Of a stretch of DNA of 64,000 nt, positions 17,353-26,569 are shown in pieces. The notes under the pieces were generated by a model. It searched no databases. It was not told the DNA's origin and saw only the letters and a program-made list of their open reading frames with translations. Made by a program: the position numbers and the translations under genes. The stretch's first letter is position 1. Every line of letters begins with the position of its first letter. The DNA lies in assembly GCF_026262505.1 (NCBI RefSeq), contig NC_067207.1, forward strand, positions 29,542,082 to 29,606,081, written 5' to 3'. The stretch comes from Trichomonas vaginalis G3. Its lineage: Eukaryota; Parabasalia; Trichomonadida; Trichomonadidae.

Positions 17353-17964
17353 ATGACAAAGGTTGAGTTTGAAACAGTTAGAAAGATAGACAATGACACC
17401 AAAATGGTTAGAATAGGTGATTTAAACGTAAGATACTCAAAGAAATACAACAAATATTCTTTGTCAGACATTTTATCTCCATCTGGAAAGAAAACATACC
17501 ATTGGGTTGGAATTGCTTCAACTCAGAAAATTTTGACAAGAAATCCTGAGCTTATGATATCGGTAAGATTCTATGGAACTACAGCATATCTTATAGACAA
17601 AAGTCTTATACCAATAGTTTTGTTATGGTTAGACCCAGTTGTTGGATATAACTTCATAACATATGGTTCATTCGATACGGAACGTTGCAGTGAAGGCTTA
17701 CTTTACATCGTTCAGAAACCGAAGGACTTCAATACAAAGAGATATAAGATAGGAAGAACATATAATATAACTCAAAGATATGACAGTACAGTCAATAGAG
17801 TCAAGGTTGTGTTTGTTAACGATATGAGAGCTGCTGAAACAGAACTACTTGAAAAGTTTGAGAAAATGTATGGTGCTCCCACGAAAGGTAAAGAAACGTT
17901 TGAAGTAGATGAGATAGATAAAGCTATAAAATTATTTGACGAAGTTGCTGAAAAATACATGTAA
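17353..17964 (+). CDS. KilA-N-like / GIY-YIG (T5orf172-type) protein, 203 aa
   Basis: The N-terminal half resembles a KilA-N DNA-binding domain (YSLSDILSPSGKKTYHWV...YLIDKSLIPIVLLWLDPVVGYNF). The C-terminal half resembles the T5orf172/MUG113 branch of the GIY-YIG nuclease fold (GLLYIVQKPKDF, YKIGRTYNITQRYDS, AAETELLEKFEKMYG). This pairing is known from large DNA viruses and phages. It may be a site-specific nuclease or regulator. The leader ATCTTGTATGTAAGAAACAGAAA is of the accessory type. Intact in both copies. Confidence 0.7.
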   Translation: MTKVEFETVRKIDNDTKMVRIGDLNVRYSKKYNKYSLSDILSPSGKKTYHWVGIASTQKILTRNPELMISVRFYGTTAYLIDKSLIPIVLLWLDPVVGYNFITYGSFDTERCSEGLLYIVQKPKDFNTKRYKIGRTYNITQRYDSTVNRVKVVFVNDMRAAETELLEKFEKMYGAPTKGKETFEVDEIDKAIKLFDEVAEKYM

Positions 17965-18052
17965 AGCGTTTATTTTTGGTCTTTTGTGAAAGTCAGGAAA
18001 TAACGCTAGTTTTTTATAAAATATTTTTTTTATTTTGTATGTAAAGACAGAT

Positions 18053-18811
18053 ATGTCAACAACAGAGAACACAACAACTGCTATCGTTCATGAAGCCATA
18101 AATGAAGAATATGAGTACATACAGTATAACAAACAGTTACGTCTCATTCGTTCGGTCAAAGATGACATGTACCAAATGCAAAGTATTTTGACAGCATGTT
18201 TTGCACCAGATACCAAACATACAGACGATTGGTTTGAATTAAATAGCACTCATGAACTCCTCAGTGAGTTCGAACATGTAGAACTTAAAAAGATGTACCA
18301 AGACAGACAAAACTTACCATCACATCTAAAAGGTATATATGTTCATAAGTTCCTAGTTAGTTCAATAGCAATGTGGGCTTCACCTCGTTATGCAATCTAC
18401 ATACTTATGCTACTTGACGAACTTTGTACAAAGCAGAGAGAAGATATGATGAAAGAAGACAAAAACATACAGAAAAGAATACCACGTTCGGTACCAAAAG
18501 GAAAGGAAAAGAACTATAAGTATATGATTTATACTGAAGAGATGGAAAATGAAGAAGACAGAGATATGGTTATGTTGCATTTAGTCAGAAGAAACAACAA
18601 AAGCTTTTACGACCTTGCTAAGATTTACAAATCTGACAGAAATTGGTTCTATCGCGAAAACTTACCGATTTCAATGACCCCAAATGAAGATGTGAAACAA
18701 ATAGTTCAAGATACGTTACCTCAAACACACTATGATATGAAAGGTTGTACAATACTTACCTTCAAAGAAGATTTGCCATTGTTAAAGGAAAAAAATAACA
18801 GAGTATTTTGA
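18053..18811 (+). CDS. KilA-N-family protein, 252 aa (variable N-terminal domain)
   Basis: The ATG at 18053 follows the accessory leader TTTTGTATGTAAAGACAGAT. The KilA-N-like segment near 85-125 (LKGIYVHKFLVSSIAMWASPRYAIYI) is followed by a conserved C-terminal region (YKYMIYTEEMENEEDRDMV...) that is the same in copy B. The part around residues 60-120 differs strongly from B, suggesting exchange of the DNA-binding part. Probably a DNA-binding regulator. The extreme C-terminus is shorter than in B. Confidence 0.65.
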   Translation: MSTTENTTTAIVHEAINEEYEYIQYNKQLRLIRSVKDDMYQMQSILTACFAPDTKHTDDWFELNSTHELLSEFEHVELKKMYQDRQNLPSHLKGIYVHKFLVSSIAMWASPRYAIYILMLLDELCTKQREDMMKEDKNIQKRIPRSVPKGKEKNYKYMIYTEEMENEEDRDMVMLHLVRRNNKSFYDLAKIYKSDRNWFYRENLPISMTPNEDVKQIVQDTLPQTHYDMKGCTILTFKEDLPLLKEKNNRVF

Positions 18812-18848
18812 CAACTTCAAACAAGCAGAGTAAATGAACTCTTTATTT

Positions 18849-19726
18849 TTCAAGCTTGACTTTTACAATTTGAACTTTGTTTGCGTAGATATGAATTCTG
18901 AAAGAAGTATGAGGGTCTTGTATGACTTTGTACTTCTCCCATAGTTCATGTCTGTCAAACTTACCTGCCATGGACTCTTTCATAAGTTCCATGAAATCGT
19001 CTTCGGACAATCCGGGAAAAGTACAATGTCAGTAAAGTATTCTCTTTACATCCTTACTTAAACTCTTTGCTGTCTGTACACAAATGACAACTGAGATGTT
19101 AAAGTGTCTGAGCTTCTTAAGAATTCGACACATGTCTTGTTCTCTGTTCTTTAACAAAGGATGAGAGGCGAAATCATCTAAAATAAGAAGACATCTATGA
19201 GGGTATGTCTTCCAATCGTAAGATTGCAATTTCTTCGAAATGTATTCTATCTCTTTCTGTTTGTTTCTGAAGTGTTTCTTCTCTAATATTCTCTGCATTT
19301 CCTCATTTGGGTCTTTAAACTTCGAATTTTATATACTCATTTATAGCATTGTACTTCAAAACTCTTCTTTGGTATTCTTTATCCAATCTAACAACTCAGA
19401 GTCTTTTATACATACTAACTTAGACTTTTTTAATAATATCTTTGAACGAATTGACGGTTTGGTCAAATTGACCAGAAGTACTACAATAACAACTAACTCA
19501 TAGAATGGGTTCTTCTCATCTAGTTCTTGTTGTTGTGCAGCCATTTTAAGATAAGTGAAAGTCTTACCCGACCCAGGCGGTGCAATTAGACCTGTTATAC
19601 CATTCTGAGCAAATAAGAACTTGTCATGTATAGGTTTTATCTGAGCATTTTCTAACTTCCTCTTGTTCTTGTTTAAAAACATTCTCAAATTTCTTGTCAA
19701 TGTAGCAAACTTTTTTTCTAAACATA
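18849..19726 (-). pseudogene. Packaging ATPase (FtsK/HerA-A32 type), copy A (broken)
   Basis: Genome-packaging P-loop ATPase. Walker A (APPGSGKT) and Walker B (LLILDDFA) are both recognisable. Broken, with a few breaks; the copy B version is better preserved. Head-to-head with the following 149-aa-type gene. Confidence 0.75.
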
Positions 19727-19760
19727 TTTTTAGAAAAATTAAAATTTTTATCTTTTAGAA

Positions 19761-20213
19761 AATGTCTAGCGATTTCGCTAATCTATATTCGAGACAAGCT
19801 TTTTGACAGCAAAACATCTGTAGACCATAAAATCTTACATAGTGTAAACAAGAAAGGTGAATTTGTTCTAAAGTTCTGTTTCTGGGAATATGACAAGAAC
19901 CATAAAACATTAAGCAGAGCAGTCTTAAAATTTGTCAATGACAGACTTGTTGAAGAGATGACGCCTCTTGGAGAGATGAAGTCCAACAAAAGTTCTTAGA
20001 ATGCAAAGAAGACACATGCGCTGTTCTTGAAGATGAAATAGAAAACAGAATAGAAGAGCTATTAAAGGACAAAGAACTTTTTACAAAAATATGGTTCTGA
20101 GAAGTTTGACATAACTCCACCAGAAAAGAAGAAGAGAGAAAAGAAGAAAAGAAAGTAGAAGAAGAGAAGAAAGAACCTGAACCAGAGCCAGAGAAGAAGA
20201 AATTTGACATGTA
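19761..20213 (+). pseudogene. 149-aa-type conserved gene, copy A (broken)
   Basis: Counterpart of 52041-52490 in copy B. A few breaks. Leader TTTTTATCTTTTAGAAA. Function unknown. Confidence 0.6.
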
Positions 20214-20231
20214 AAAATAAAATTTTATTTT

Positions 20232-20652
20232 AGAACATTTCTGGGTCAATGTCAATGTTCTCTTCCTCTTTAGGAGTAAACACTGGCTTAGACTCTAAAA
20301 TCTTTTTACCCAATTTACCTTGAACTTCTACAACTTTAGACTCATATAATATTCATAGTCGTCTGCTTTCTTTGTTCATAAGGTATAACAAGTTTGTATG
20401 CTTTACCTTCTTCGAGTTTTGAGAAACCTTCTGTCAAAACTTTCTTTGACTGCTAACAAACCTTCTATGTCTAAGTCTTCAAATTTCGCACCATTTTTAG
20501 TCACAATAGCAAACTTAACTGGTTCGATGTTCCAAACTTTGCTGAATGAAGACTTTTCAAAAATGGTAGAAGTAAACATTCAAATATGTGAATGGTCTAG
20601 TTCTTCTTTAAGTCCTGACATGTACTTGTTGACTGAGATGAATTTTGTCATC
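20232..20652 (-). pseudogene. 139-aa-type conserved gene, copy A (broken)
   Basis: Counterpart of 52507-52926 in copy B. A few breaks. Lies tail-to-tail with the preceding gene and just downstream of the helicase in transcription order. Function unknown. Confidence 0.6.
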
Positions 20653-20690
20653 TTTTCTATCGGATAAAAAAAAATATTTTTTTTTAAAAA

Positions 20691-21926
20691 TTTACTCAGA
20701 AAATTTTTCTTTTGTATATACACCATTCTGAACATCTAAAAGACTTTTGACATTTGCCAAGAATGTTCGTTTAGACGCTGTCATATAACCATACTCTTGA
20801 CAATATTGTTTATACGAATCGTACAATGACCTTTCATCTAAACACTCAAAGTCAGTTTCATCTATGAACAGTTCATATACACTCTTGTTTTGCTTCTAAC
20901 AATGTTTGTCTCTCTTCGGTATGTGGAATTTGTCTTGGATGAACTTTGAAATATCTAATGTCATGAAATATGAGAACAAGTGGTTGTAAAAGTCAGATGT
21001 CAAAGTTTCTGCTAAGTCGTCAAAATATTCTGTATCTTGCATATGAGCTTCTGACGTTCTGACAACTACATATCTTCTGTCAGAACTTTCTAACTTCATC
21101 GGAACAGCATTGTTTGAAACCATAATGAAATTTGCAACATTTTCACAAACTCTTTGGTCTTTATATTTTCTTTCAACAACTCCAACTTTGTCTGTTATAA
21201 GACTCTTCAAAGCATCTGAGTTCAAACTTTTGTTGTATCTATACTTTGAAGTTCGTTACATACTATAAGTTTCATATTCTCTATTGAAGAGTTAAATTTA
21301 CCGCAGATGTTTTCTAAGTTTGTCATATTCGGGTTCGAATAACCTTCTAACAGTTTGCACAAAATATCTGTAAAGAATGTGTTCTTACCTGTTCCTTGTT
21401 TTCCAATTATAATGAGAGCAGTTTCATTTTTAGCACTTGGATGTTGTAAGATGTTTGCAAACCAACATAAGATATACTCATAGACTCTTTCGTTTCCATT
21501 GCATATAATTTCTTTGACATGGTCTAACCAAGCTTCTATAACATTTTCTTTCCATTCTACTTGTTCGTATTTATATCCAGTGAAGATAGAATAGAAGTTT
21601 GGAGAAGGTGTATAGAACTTTATACCACGAACTGAAAAATCTTCTAACTTTGACAATAAAATATCCCAAGCATCTAACATCTTCATGCCAACTTGTACAA
21701 CTTTTATTTTCTTAAGTTTCTGTCTACATTCTTGTTCTGAAACTATTGTTGCTCTTGGTTTGTTAAAGACAACATCCCATTCTTTCATGACATAACATTC
21801 TGGGGCAGAGTCAACATAAATGACTAAACGTTTCAAATTCTCGACTGCTTTGTTATAGTCTCGAAATGGACACATATTTCTGAATGTTTGGAAGTCATAA
21901 AAATCTGAAACATCTATTCTGTACAT
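20691..21926 (-). pseudogene. SF3 helicase, copy A (broken)
   Basis: Counterpart of the intact 411-aa helicase of copy B (52964-54199). Walker A (GKQGTGKN) and the SF3 motif C region are recognisable. A few breaks. Start set by the leader ATTTTTTTTATTTTTATAAAA. Confidence 0.8.
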
Positions 21927-21954
21927 TTTTATAAAAATAAAAAAAATATTTTTT

Positions 21955-22748
21955 TTATTCTTGACTTGTTGTTGCATTTGTTCCATTTGTTGTTCTTGAG
22001 CTATTTTTGTTGAAGTTGTTCTTGTAGTACAATACTTTCACACCAGTTGCATCTTCCAATTCGAAACTTCTGCCGTCATTGACAAATACATAGGACATAA
22101 AAGTTTTACAGGAACAAAGTTTGCGTCAACTAATGTCAACGTTATACTTGCCAAAGTGTTTGAGTTCACTAAGGTTGAAATTCTGCATTCGAATGAACAA
22201 TAGGCAAACCAGCAGAGAAAGTATTGTTTATACGCATAAGTATCTTTTGGTCATAATAGTTTCTGTCGACATTCGAATAGCACTTTGAACCTAAGTTTGA
22301 AACAATATATAAGATTGGTGTGCTTAAAGTCAATGGAATAGACAAACCTTGTATGACACCTTTTCCTGTTATAGGAAATTGTTGGTAGTAAAAACCAGAT
22401 ATAAGTTTTGTATTATAGCTCATATTGTTTATAGTAAACTCAGTCGGACATCCAAACATAATGAAACCTGCTCTAGTTGCAGCACATGTTACACTCGTCC
22501 TTAAAGTATTAAATAAGTCAACAAAACCTGTTGGTGGTATATCTGAGTAAGTATCTTCAAAGGAGTATTTTTTACCATTCACAACAATAAATCTTCTGGT
22601 GTCAAAAGAGCAAAACAGGCTTTAGTCGTCATTGTGTTTAAGGTTAGTTTACAATATCGTCCTTGAGACTTTGTAAGTTTGTTGTTATAGAATTATATGA
22701 CTCAGGGTTTTTAGTCGTAATAGTATAAACCACTATGTCTTCTGCCAT
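21955..22748 (-). pseudogene. Probable minor capsid (penton) protein, copy A (broken)
   Basis: Counterpart of the intact 266-aa gene of copy B (54228-55028). Several breaks. Its place between helicase and major capsid genes is the same in both copies. Confidence 0.55.
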
Positions 22749-22755
22749 TTTACTT

Positions 22756-23335
22756 AGCAAATAAATTTTAATGAAATGTTGTGGTCGTCAAATATTTTTA
22801 TAACGTCTGGGAAACTATATTTTAAGTTCAACGTTTCACCTCCTTTCATAACGTATATCTTGTCAATGACATTATATGAAACACCACAGCAACTAAACGT
22901 CGGGTTCTATTTCTTTGATGTTTATATCGTCTGCCTCTGTCAAAAGTTTCAATAGTTCTTTCAAAACTTCATGAGGTGCAATGACATATGAGTTCACTTT
23001 ACAGGGTTGTGTTCGACCAAGTTTAACATTATACCTAAAGCTTGACAAATCTTCTCCTGAGTTTTAAGTTTGTCTTTAAGTTGCATGTAGTCATTTCGAA
23101 TATCTGCAACAGAACTTAAGTCTCTGCTAACTTCAGGGTATGTTGGTTGTTCTTTTACAGGAACAATTGTTATACCATCTTGGTCTTCGTATGGTTTCCC
23201 CACTTCAACATCTCTTTCTTTGACATTGACAACAACACTTTGACTGTTTGTTTGAGTTGGTGAATTTAACTTCACATCTGCCACCGCCATTAAACCTTTT
23301 GAAACACTTACGCTTCTATTTTTCGGAAATGACAT
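22756..23335 (-). pseudogene. 193-aa-type conserved gene, copy A (broken)
   Basis: Counterpart of 55033-55614 in copy B, beginning MSFPKNRSVSVSKGLM. One or a few breaks. Shares an 18-bp divergent spacer with the next gene. Confidence 0.6.
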
Positions 23336-23353
23336 TTTACTTAGAATAAAAAG

Positions 23354-23773
23354 ATGGACGTATTCGGATATCTTATTGAATTGAAGCAGAACAAAGTTTA
23401 TACTCACAAACAATACAAATACATTGACAGAATAGTTCTTTACACAAACAATGGAAAATGTTATAGAATAGCAGTCTTTGCTGAACCAAAATATTTTCAT
23501 AAAGCAAAGAAAGTTGGTATAACTGAAATGGTGAAAGTTCTTGAAGCAGACAAAAATATAACAACAAAACTTACAGATATTTCTAAAGGTAAGTTTATAA
23601 TACAATTTTATGTCAAAACTGGCGTACTGTCAATATTTGACGGAGAGAAGTCAGTTCAAGAACAACTTACTGACCTGCTGCCAAAATCTGCTCGATGGAA
23701 GCTGTCGTTATGCCAATCTGAGGAGCCCCAGCAGGTTTCATCGAACGAATCTTCAAAAGAGCATCTTCCGTGA
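23354..23773 (+). CDS. Conserved 139-aa protein overlapping the capsid gene 3' end
   Basis: Begins MDVFGYLIELKQNKVYTHKQ, divergent from the 193-aa-type gene across 18 bp (ATTTTACTTAGAATAAAAAG box). Charged, predicted alpha/beta, no known family. The last ~35 codons run antisense to the end of the major capsid gene, so both reading frames constrain the same 107 bp. The same arrangement is kept in copy B (55633-56052), which supports a real overlap. Confidence 0.6.
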   Translation: MDVFGYLIELKQNKVYTHKQYKYIDRIVLYTNNGKCYRIAVFAEPKYFHKAKKVGITEMVKVLEADKNITTKLTDISKGKFIIQFYVKTGVLSIFDGEKSVQEQLTDLLPKSARWKLSLCQSEEPQQVSSNESSKEHLP

Positions 23774-25271
23774 AAAGTGCTATTGGTTTTGTAAACTTCT
23801 TTGCTCTCAATTCATCTGGACCGTCTCTGTCACCAGTATATTGTATTTGTACAGTACCAACAGTTGAAATACCACCCATAAAGTCTTCTGAGTCAGCAAA
23901 TGGAATGCCAAGCCAAAAGTTTGAACGGTCTCCATTTGTATATTGAGTTTTTTGACCTCCTGTATGAGTCCATACTTTCACATATGGCATAATAGAACTT
24001 TGCATTTCAGGGTTAATGGTTGTTGTGAAGTTGTTGTTAAAGTTCATAGCATCTAATGTCAAGTTGTATGACCTCATATCCTCAACTGTAGAATATTCTT
24101 CTCTTGGATAATATTTGCCATCTATGTTTATATGATATTTAATACCGGGGTTGTAGAAACAAGAATAGTCATTTATAGTTCGTCTGAAAAGAACAAACAT
24201 AGTATCTGCATGTTTCATTGCAGTTGTTAAGGCAATATCTGTTCTTGCACCTGGGTCAGCACTTTGGTTTCCAACTTCACCTGCAAAGTCTTTGACAGAT
24301 ATTTGGTGTATAGGGAACATAAGTGGAACTGCAATATATTTGGCAGCTAAAGCATTTGAAATATCTGGGTCCAACATATAGACTGCAAGTCTGCTTTCTA
24401 TTCTCTTGCATTCAAATTTTTCGCATGTGAACTTAACTGGGTCCCAAGCAGTTCCAGCAGCATTGAAATAATAGTTTACTTCAGTGTTGAGGTTTGAGAA
24501 ACCAAAGTCTAAGTCAACTTTGTCTTTGCAAAAGTCGGCGAATGACGTTTTATTTGTTCCCACTACTTCTGTAAGAGTGAATGGGTCTTGTGTTGGTGCA
24601 ATGACTAAGTTATTTTTGCTTGGAGTAAGTTCAATAGAAATTTTTCCTGCCCAGTTTGGCAAGTATCTTAAAAACCTGAAGATGAGGAAAGATGACAAAG
24701 GAACTCTAAGTTTCAGTTTTACTTTAGTGACAGCATTTCCATCTGAAAGAAGGTTAACATAAACTCCTGGAACGTTAGGGTCAAGTCTTCTTATTTTCTC
24801 AATAGTTGCATACTGGTCTGTTTGTTCTCTAGCTTGTGGTTGTACTGAGTTTCTCAAAGCGAACCATTCATAGTTTGCCCATGTTACTGTTTGAACTAAG
24901 TCAGAGTTAGAATATATCTTATATCCCATGAAAACTTCTGGAGCATATTGGTATCCGACATAGAAAATTCCATTGCAACCTTTCTTGTCAGACAACTTGG
25001 CAGAAGGTTTTATTTCAATGTCTTGTTCCACGTATAAGAATGAGTTGTCAATAGAAATAATGTGAAACCTGTCGCATGCAATATCTACTGTTGTTGAAGA
25101 ACCTTCACCAAACTCACCTACATTTCCATAAGAAACAGCAGTTGTATATTCGTAAGTTCCAGGAACTATTTCTGACCTTCTAATGGCATTGTCGCATTCG
25201 TTATACCATTCGGAAACATTTCCATTCATGGCATCCAAAACTGTTGGCGTTATATTCTGAGCGGCGTACAT
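23667..25271 (-). CDS. Probable major capsid protein (double jelly-roll type), 534 aa
   Basis: Intact in copy A. Strand-rich throughout, no membrane segment, of the size usual for Polinton major capsid proteins (about 500-650 aa). Segments such as FGEGSSTTVDIACDRFHIISIDNSFLY, LRVPLSSFLIFRFLRYLPNW and FWLGIPFADSEDFMGG fit a capsid shell protein. The neighbouring minor-capsid, helicase and ATPase genes match a Polinton morphogenesis module. The start follows TTTTTACCCATATGAA. The identification rests on size, composition and context, as the sequence match to known capsids is weak by eye. Confidence 0.6.
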   Translation of the reverse strand: MYAAQNITPTVLDAMNGNVSEWYNECDNAIRRSEIVPGTYEYTTAVSYGNVGEFGEGSSTTVDIACDRFHIISIDNSFLYVEQDIEIKPSAKLSDKKGCNGIFYVGYQYAPEVFMGYKIYSNSDLVQTVTWANYEWFALRNSVQPQAREQTDQYATIEKIRRLDPNVPGVYVNLLSDGNAVTKVKLKLRVPLSSFLIFRFLRYLPNWAGKISIELTPSKNNLVIAPTQDPFTLTEVVGTNKTSFADFCKDKVDLDFGFSNLNTEVNYYFNAAGTAWDPVKFTCEKFECKRIESRLAVYMLDPDISNALAAKYIAVPLMFPIHQISVKDFAGEVGNQSADPGARTDIALTTAMKHADTMFVLFRRTINDYSCFYNPGIKYHINIDGKYYPREEYSTVEDMRSYNLTLDAMNFNNNFTTTINPEMQSSIMPYVKVWTHTGGQKTQYTNGDRSNFWLGIPFADSEDFMGGISTVGTVQIQYTGDRDGPDELRAKKFTKPIALFTEDALLKIRSMKPAGAPQIGITTASIEQILAAGQ

Positions 25272-25303
25272 TTCATATGGGTAAAAATATAGAATAGTTG
25301 GAT

Positions 25304-26569
25304 TTATATGTCATAATAGAACCCACGTGGACCAAGCTTTACTTTCTTCCTGGCTGAGTTTTTAACTCTTCTTTTTCCTTCATTGCCACTACTTTCACTA
25401 GATGAAGTTACTTCTTCACTACTTTCTCCAACTCTTCTCTTCTTCTTTGGTGTCGCTTTTGGTAACTTGCCCTCTGCTTCAAGTTGTTGCATCTTTGCCT
25501 CATGTTCACCTAGTATGTTGTAAATTTCCCATGTCCTTTTTGCCTTTGGGCTCTGGTCGCCCATCTCAGGTAACCTATATCCTAGAAAGATTTTGTCATA
25601 GTTTGTATTTGAGTCTTCGCGTATTGTTTGCATGACTCTTTCCTGAGTTTCCGGTTCAAGCTCTTCAAACAGAGCTTGTCCATATGGAATAAGCTCGTTT
25701 CCAAATATATGTTTTTGTAGCCATTCTGGTTTTCTTTCCATGTTACCAACAATATCTTTTGTGAATGGGAAAGCTTTTACCCAATGTTTCAGTCTTTCGT
25801 CATTTATTTCTGTAGTTGGTTTTATTTTGTCAAGGAACATGTTTTTCAATACTAACATTTCATTTGGTACTGTCCATTTGAGTTTTCTTAAATATTCATC
25901 CCTTCTCAGTTCATTGTCTGCAAAGTAAGTTTTTATGATATTTTGCAAACTTTCGTTTGCAAGGTCATGTACAATAGGTTCTCTTCCTTCTCTCTCCCTA
26001 ACTTTCTTTCTAAACTCTTCACCAAATATACCATCTCTATGGTTCTGTGTAGTTCTTTGAGATAAATGTTCTAGAACGTCAGGTGTTATATTTCCATCAG
26101 CCATGTTCATTTCATACTGGTCCAAAATATCTGCATCTTTCATATCTTTCAATGGCATTAAAGCCGCGCTGAAAATACCAGCTATATCTGGTTCACCATT
26201 CACTTCCATTGCGTCTACAACTTCTTGGAATTGTGGTTGTAAGTTTATGAACCACCTATCCGGATTAGCTTTATGACCCCATCTCATTGTAGTTCCATAG
26301 TCTGCAGAAACAAAAGTAGGTTTGTTTCCATATTGGTTAGGTTCTGAATGAACTTTAAACAATGTTTCATTTTTATATGTTTTCTTGAAATTTAACCTTT
26401 TATTTTCACCGAGTTCATCCGAAGATTGAACGTTAAATGCTCGTAAGTAAAAAGGGTTGTTGTATTTGCGTACATTTTCTTTCAGTACTTCCATTCTATG
26501 CTGAATATTTTCATCTGATGTTGGAGTCTTTTGTATGTCGGCGAACATTTTTCGATATTCTTCTACCAT
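25304..26569 (-). CDS. Large conserved element protein, 421 aa
   Basis: Intact frame starting MVEEYRKMFADIQKTPTS, mixed helical. Middle segments include YGTTMRWGHKANPDRWFINLQPQ. The C-terminal 60 residues are basic with Ser/Glu runs (KKKRRVGESSEEV, RRVKNSARKKVKLGPRG), resembling nuclear-localisation or DNA-binding signals. The start overlaps the end of the upstream gene by 7 nt, suggesting tight co-expression. Possibly a capsid-associated or DNA-condensing protein; no family recognised. Confidence 0.55.
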   Translation of the reverse strand: MVEEYRKMFADIQKTPTSDENIQHRMEVLKENVRKYNNPFYLRAFNVQSSDELGENKRLNFKKTYKNETLFKVHSEPNQYGNKPTFVSADYGTTMRWGHKANPDRWFINLQPQFQEVVDAMEVNGEPDIAGIFSAALMPLKDMKDADILDQYEMNMADGNITPDVLEHLSQRTTQNHRDGIFGEEFRKKVREREGREPIVHDLANESLQNIIKTYFADNELRRDEYLRKLKWTVPNEMLVLKNMFLDKIKPTTEINDERLKHWVKAFPFTKDIVGNMERKPEWLQKHIFGNELIPYGQALFEELEPETQERVMQTIREDSNTNYDKIFLGYRLPEMGDQSPKAKRTWEIYNILGEHEAKMQQLEAEGKLPKATPKKKRRVGESSEEVTSSSESSGNEGKRRVKNSARKKVKLGPRGFYYDI

